This document shows, piece by piece, positions 58,880 to 64,000 of a stretch of DNA of 64,000 nt (position 1 is the first letter of the stretch; each line of letters opens with the position of its first letter). This DNA comes from Telopea speciosissima (Eukaryota > Streptophyta > Magnoliopsida > Proteales > Proteaceae). A program made the translations under genes and the position numbers. The notes under the pieces were generated by a model. The model searched no databases. It was not told the DNA's origin and worked only from the letters and a program-made list of their open reading frames with translations. The stretch is taken from NCBI RefSeq assembly GCF_018873765.1, contig NC_057923.1, positions 7,204,413 to 7,268,412 of the forward strand, given 5' to 3'.

Positions 58880-59660
58880 ATATACGGTTGATAGACCCCC
58901 CTCAAGTGGAGGATTCAAGGGACCGAATCTTCAACTTGTCTCATAAAAATAAGAATTGAAAATGCTTAGTAGTGAGACCCTTGGTCATGATATCCACAAG
59001 ATGATCAGTGGTAGAAATAAACTATACAGACAAATCATTCTTAACAACCTTGTCATGAACAAAATGGAAATCAATCTCCACGTGTTTAATGTGTGCATGA
59101 AAGATAGGAGACATTGATGTTGGTATACCATAAAATTGGGGGTTGAGAATGAGGAATACCAAGCTCATGAAAGAGAGACTGAGGACATGTGTGCTCCGTA
59201 GAGGCATTAGCGATAGCTTTGTACTCGGATTCAGTAGAAGAACGTGTAACTGTCTACTATTCCCGAGAGGTCCAGGAGATGAGATTGGTACAAATAAAAA
59301 TTACATACCTGGCAGTGAACTGGCGATCATCGCTGGTGTCGGTCTAATCAACATTTGAGAAAGCCTGAAGCTGAAGGCTTGAGGAGCGCTCAATGAGTAA
59401 ACCATGAGTCCGCGTATGCTGCAAATATCGAAGGATACGCTTGACCACAGCCCATTAATGGTCTTCAATCAGTGCATGCATGAACTGACAAGCATGATTC
59501 ATTGAAAAAGCAACATTCAGACGAGTAAGAGTGATGTACTGTAGGGCCCCCACAATGGACCGATATTGAGTAGCTTTTGTAAGGAGCACACTCATTGAAT
59601 GAGACAACCGTGTTGTGGTAGATAGGTATCAAAATCGGTTTGCAATTTGTCATACCAGCT
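58880..59660 (-). mobile_element. Ty1-copia remnant (RNase H end)
   Basis: The minus strand encodes HIKHVEIDFHFVHDKVVKND near 59030-59100, with the polypurine-like tract ACCCCCCTCAAGTGG at about 58897-58911. Further copia RT/RNase H-like sequence continues to about 59660, with many stops. Dead fragment. Confidence 0.72.
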
Positions 59661-61537
59661 CGATGTCAATCAGCTTGCCTAGGCGATTGACCAACAACGG
59701 CCAAGCATTAAAAATATAATACGACAGTCACCTCCTTGGGGGTTTATGAACAGGTGGGTTCAAGGGACACTTTTCCTCTATATATAGAAGACGAAAATGG
59801 CTACTGAGATCAATCAAGAATTGCTCTCTTTCTCTCTTCCTTACCTTTGATTGAATTTACTTGTTTTCAAGTTGCTTTGTGTGTGTTCTTGGAAATTCCC
59901 TTTTCTTATTGATTGAGCACAACCCGAGATGCGTCCCAACATGGCTCAGTGAACAAGCGCAACAACTACTAGATGGACCTATAGGACTGCTTTATCTTGA
60001 AGGATCATTTGCAAAAATCCAATTTTGCACTATAGGGGCATCTACAGTCTTAAAGAGAGTGACCAGTAACACTACTCAACCCCACCGATTCCTTAACATT
60101 CTTCATATATTTTTATGTTCATGATGCCATGTATGATGCTTGAGCTTGACATTATCAATTGCGGTTACATATATTAATTAACATGTATGTTTTGGACATA
60201 TAAATTTTCTACTCTCTCTCTCTCTCTCTCTCTCATACTTGGAGATAAGGTAAGAGCTGTAGTAGTCTTAAAGAATTATGGAAAGCTGAATATGAAGAAA
60301 AATGGCACATGCTGAACAGTAGAAAAACAACTCTCTTTATTTTTTTCTACTCTAAGAAGAGATTTTAGCTGGGAATTGGATTCTTGTCTGGGACCCAGGT
60401 TAAAATCAATTACTTACGATAGTAACATGTCATCTCTGACGAAATTAGGAATTGAAGATGGAAAGTCCAGCAAGTGAGCCAAAAGAGAGAGAGAGAGTGA
60501 GAGAGCCAAACACGACAAAGAAAGACAGTAATTAAAGAGTGAGGGACGATTAAGCCACGACAAAGAGAGAGACAGTAAACGATTTTACTCCATGAAAGCA
60601 GGAAACTGACAAACTTAAGGCACAATAGGTGGTGGGTGGAAATTTTTCTTCTTCCCTTTTTTGAAATTCATGGGGTTTTGTGAACTCTTTAAAAGGGAGA
60701 TAAAAGCTTGTAACTTTATAAGCTTTATTTGCATAGGGTTCCATATCCAATGGTTTGGTCCTTTTCTTGGTCGTCTTTGATCAATTTGATGCCTATTTTG
60801 TGGGACAATCTCACCGACCTTTCTCCCTTCTGTGCCACTCAACCCTCAGCATAGCATTAGGTGAAAGCTCTTCCCCTTCCCCCATTCAAATCAAAACCAA
60901 TACCTCCATTACATTACAATACATTACATTCAAGTAGTGTAAGAAAATCTAGGGTTTTACATAGAACCCTAAACGAATCTCATACAGAGAAAAAGAACAC
61001 GATTAAATCAAATACTATACAAAAGAAATAATATGTATCTAACACCCAAGTATGTTGGAAATGATTTCAATGCAGTTCTTCATGATCTTCTCTTCTCTGG
61101 TCTTGGATCTTCCACAAAACCTTAGACCTCCTTTTGTTCTTTCTTTTATGTGGTAAAGTGGAGAAAATTGAATCAAGGCTGTGAGGACCTAAAACATAGT
61201 ATAAATAATATTTTCCTGACGCTAAACCCTAAATCACAATGGGTTGGACCAACATATATTTAAACTGGAGAGTGAATCAAACCGTTATGTGCAACTTGAT
61301 TCTCATCAAATAATCAATCTGCACAATTAATTAAACCCATAATTCTTACATGTAGCATTTCTATGGCTGTTTCTTTTTGTCTCTTTGTATTGTGTTGTGT
61401 TGTGTTTTGTTGGATTATGACCCTTTTTGGCGGGAAGAGTTCTCTACCAAAGGAAAAACAGAAGAATGGAGAAAAGAGAGATTTGAGATTAACATTTCCC
61501 ATCTTGGCATGACTCCATCCTAAAGTGTGTTTTTTAT
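59661..61537. other. intergenic, no gene seen
   Basis: A TATATATAG box at about 59776 and a following leader-like stretch may belong to retroelement LTR debris. (CT)n lies at about 60210-60234. No coding family recognised. Confidence 0.35.
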
Positions 61538-61713
61538 ATTTGGGGAAAGTTTTCATACACGGTCTTGTAAGCCGTGTACGACCGAGTATGTGAGAGGACC
61601 TCTCACAAAGAGTTGGAAAAATCATAAATCCTCACCCATTGATTAATGTCTTGAAACTCCCACCCTCTCACATACACGGCTTACACGACCGTGTATGAAA
61701 ACTTTCCCCAAAT
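61538..61713. repeat. MITE with ~30-bp near-perfect inverted ends
   Basis: Starts (ATTT)GGGGAAAGTTTTCATACACGG and ends with its inverse; the inner GTAAGCCGTGTA also pairs. GGGGAAA ends recall Mutator-type MITEs, but I could not find a convincing 9-bp duplication. Confidence 0.8.
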
Positions 61714-61727
61714 TTGTTTTAGGGAGA

Positions 61728-61852
61728 ATGTTCTCTGTGCCGGGGGCCCAGGCTGTGCCCAGACACATGGGGTTGGGCGCAATGACCACCCTGCCCCCTG
61801 AATGGCAGGCCCATGTGTCTTGGCGGAGCCTACGCTGCGGCACAGAGAACAT
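61728..61852. repeat. foldback MITE, GCGCAATGACCACCC family, best copy
   Basis: Ends ATGTTCTCTGTGCCG-type and its inverse (CGGCACAGAGAACAT); the inner CCAGACACATGGG pairs with CCCATGTGTCTTGG. Core GGGCGCAATGACCACCCTGC. 15 bp separates it from the MITE at 61538-61713. Confidence 0.85.
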
Positions 61853-63300
61853 GAGCCCTTTGTTTTAATCCATTCTTTAGTACAAAGCAAACTATTATGA
61901 ATGTGAAATAAATAAATGAATCAAGACACAGAACACAATGGAGAAATATTGATCATTGTTATATGGGTTTTGTAACTAATTAATCATCCCCTAGTGGGAG
62001 ATAGGTTTTGTAGGTATCCGAGGTGGCAAATCTTCAAGGCTTCACCTACTCCCTCACCTATACCCACCAAAGTCTTTTCATGTTGCACAGGTTATGGATT
62101 GATTAATCTCAAATTAATTTTAATTTGGTTTTGGGTTAAAAGTTATGCAAAAAGTTTCTCAAATGATTATTAAAGAAAAGAATCTTTTTAATGAGCACAC
62201 TCAATCTTTTGATGAGGAAGAGTGATGCGGTGAATCCGACCGTTGGATGATGTGTTGAATCTGAATGTTGGATGTCACGATTCACGAGAATGATTTGAGA
62301 AGGTCATATATATCAAATTTTAGCCTTAAAACCAACCATTGGAACTTAGTGTCTATCTATCTACAAAATTTCAGTCTCATCCTACTTTATGCCTATTAAC
62401 GATATTCTTTCCTTAATGACTGTGTAGGAAAACTAGTCATGCGTTTTGGTTAATATCGGATTTAAGTTTTCCTCGATGATGTTACATTGTGATTAGACTA
62501 CGAAGTCATCATATTGGCACTCCCACCCCCTAGTATAGGGTTGAATACCATTCTCCATGCTAATTAGAAGGTTCAGATCTCTAAGGTGAGAAGATTCTTT
62601 CTTCACCATGTTTGAAGGGAAATTGAGTCATTTAATAGTCATCAATGAATATGAAAAGACTAAAAAAACACAATCAACCTTATGGCTCATCCCAATGGTT
62701 TGGCGCATTTGTGGATCTTGCGCAACACAGCTAAGTCCGAGAAAAAAATATGATGTTATAACCAAAATCACACAATTGTTGAAGAAAGAAGATTGAGCAT
62801 TAAATGAAGTGTATGAAAAGACATAAAAAAATATAAAAATAAGTGAGAAGTGAAAACCTGACCAGCATGACTAATGCTTTATATATGAATTAAAAAAAAC
62901 AATAATTTAAATATCTCTTAATATCCTCAATTTAGATAAAACATTGACAAATTTGGCAATTAAAAGTGTCCAATTGACAAACCCAATTTTGACTTGGTTT
63001 TCTGATTAGGAGATAAAGGAGAGGGTGAAAACAATTTGGAGGATAGCAGACCTTTTGCATAGCAATATAAGCATAAGCCAATAATCAAGGTTTAAGAACA
63101 TGGAAACAGACATGAAATCAAAATGGTTTTGATTCAAATCGGATCTTAATTAGCCTGGAATCATCCAGCATTGGACGGAACCCTAGAAATCGAAGAAAAA
63201 GAAACAAAGATTTTTTTTATTTTTTTTTATTTTTTATTTTTTGTAGTTTTGTTTTTTTGGGTAGAAATAAGTAGACCAATAGTCTGATATGTCAAGTAGT
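61853..63300. other. intergenic, no gene seen
   Basis: AT-rich with chance frames. Contains one copy of the ~60-bp dispersed repeat at about 62571-62632 and T-rich runs at 63210-63260. Confidence 0.4.
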
Positions 63301-63317
63301 AACAAATGAGATAGATA

Positions 63318-63436
63318 CCCCAAGGGGTCAGCTCAGTTGGCAAAAGACCAACTCCTCAAATAAGAGGTCATGAGTTCAAACCACCTTAGGGCCTATCCCC
63401 CCCCCCTATTAAAGCTTTCCAATTCACAAAAAAAAA
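63318..63436 (+). mobile_element. tRNA-derived SINE with 17-bp target duplication
   Basis: A box-A-like GGTCAGCTCAGTTGGC and a box-B-like GAGTTCAAACC lie about 35 bp apart, followed by a C-run and an A-rich tail. The duplication AACAAATGAGATAGATA is perfect at 63301-63317 and 63437-63453. Not the Au family. Confidence 0.88.
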
Positions 63437-63512
63437 AACAAATGAGATAGATATGTAACATCTAAAACTAACCCAAGGCGTGCTGATTGAAGAGTAACAA
63501 AAGGCGTAGTTA

Positions 63513-63952
63513 GGCAGTGTTTGGTAACGGCTCAAGAACGTTTTTTAAGAACAATCTTGTTTGGATAATCGATTCGTTCTTTTGGTCTTTAAGAACGAAC
63601 CGGATGAAATCTTGATGAAAAGAACGTTCTTTACAGACCGCCTCAGACATGGTCTATAAAGAACGAGAACAAATTAATTGAGCTATCTCTTTTGGTCTAC
63701 AACCGGAGACTTGATGAACTTCTTCGCCCCCCCCCCCCTATAAACAGAACAAATTAATTGAAGTTATCATCGAGAAAAAGGGAAAAATCCCGTGATTTCT
63801 TTGTTTGAAGTTCGGAGGGCTTCTTTCTTGCAATCAAGTGGGGAAGAGGAGACCGCACGCCAGAGCTTCAAGGTGAGTTCTCTCTCCTCGAGAAAGCGTG
63901 ATTTCTTTGTTGGGTTTGAAGTTCGAAGGTGAGCACACCACGAGCTTCAAGG

Positions 63953-63984
<32 letters not shown>

Positions 63985-64000
63985 TGTGGAGTTTTTTGAT
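63513..64000. other. possible left end of a TIR element, cut by the window edge
   Basis: AGTGTTTGGTAACGGCTC at about 63516 resembles the ends of PIF/Harbinger or hAT elements. The rest has repeats of AACAAATTAATTGA (63669, 63747), GTGATTTCTTTGTT (63793, 63899) and a (CT)n tract at 63954-63974. No right end is inside the window. Confidence 0.3.

Noticed and set aside
63318..63400. tRNA-like A and B boxes
   Set aside because: No cloverleaf can be formed and the sequence has an A-rich tail and target duplication; it is a SINE, not a tRNA gene.

Overview
The window is nuclear DNA from a flowering plant. The evidence is spliced genes with GT-AG introns, three plant gene families (a sucrose carrier, a myristoylation-type glutaredoxin-like protein and an HD-Zip I homeobox protein), and a dense load of plant-type transposons (Ty1-copia, L1-type LINEs, hAT, Mutator, Au-type SINEs, TRIM). 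I cannot fix the species. A eudicot with TE-swollen introns is the most natural reading, but that is inference.

Layout. 1-5228: TE-rich DNA with a Mutator-type Pack-MULE (687-2112, perfect 9-bp target duplication) carrying a captured PPR gene fragment, then the 3' end of a reversed copia element. 5229-18777: the C-terminal ~333 residues of a SUT2/SUC3-type sucrose transporter. Its last intron (6612-18606) is 12.0 kb, appears to use a GC donor, and is packed with nested transposons: an Au-SINE, copia remnants, a hAT element at 10220-10921, and a hAT element at 14027-16349 holding a second TIR element at 14343-15735. The N-terminal half of the gene lies left of the window. 20615-21039: a tandem duplication and a second Au-SINE. 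24654-26084 (minus): an intact intronless glutaredoxin-like gene. 27-43 kb: no host genes, but many small foldback elements, a TRIM retrotransposon and a decayed LINE. 44325-45598: an intact three-exon ATHB13-like HD-Zip I gene with a short upstream ORF and a TRIM relic in intron 2. 47.8-51.2 kb: a LINE interrupted by an internally deleted copia element with intact TATTT duplications. 51788-53178: a pseudogene of a class-V PLP-dependent aminotransferase/cysteine-desulfurase-like protein. 53-64 kb: intergenic, with MITEs, a copia remnant, G-quadruplex-type runs and a SINE with a 17-bp target duplication.

The three live host genes belong to unrelated pathways (sucrose transport, redox/metal-type regulation, transcription) and form no functional cluster. 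I found no CRISPR array, rRNA gene, functional tRNA gene or dedicated gene cluster, and nothing I would call a new biological system. The most interesting structures are the Pack-MULE with its captured gene, the giant GC-AG intron, the copia element deleted exactly from its LTR edge with a duplicated LTR, and a foldback element whose arm is itself tandemly duplicated.
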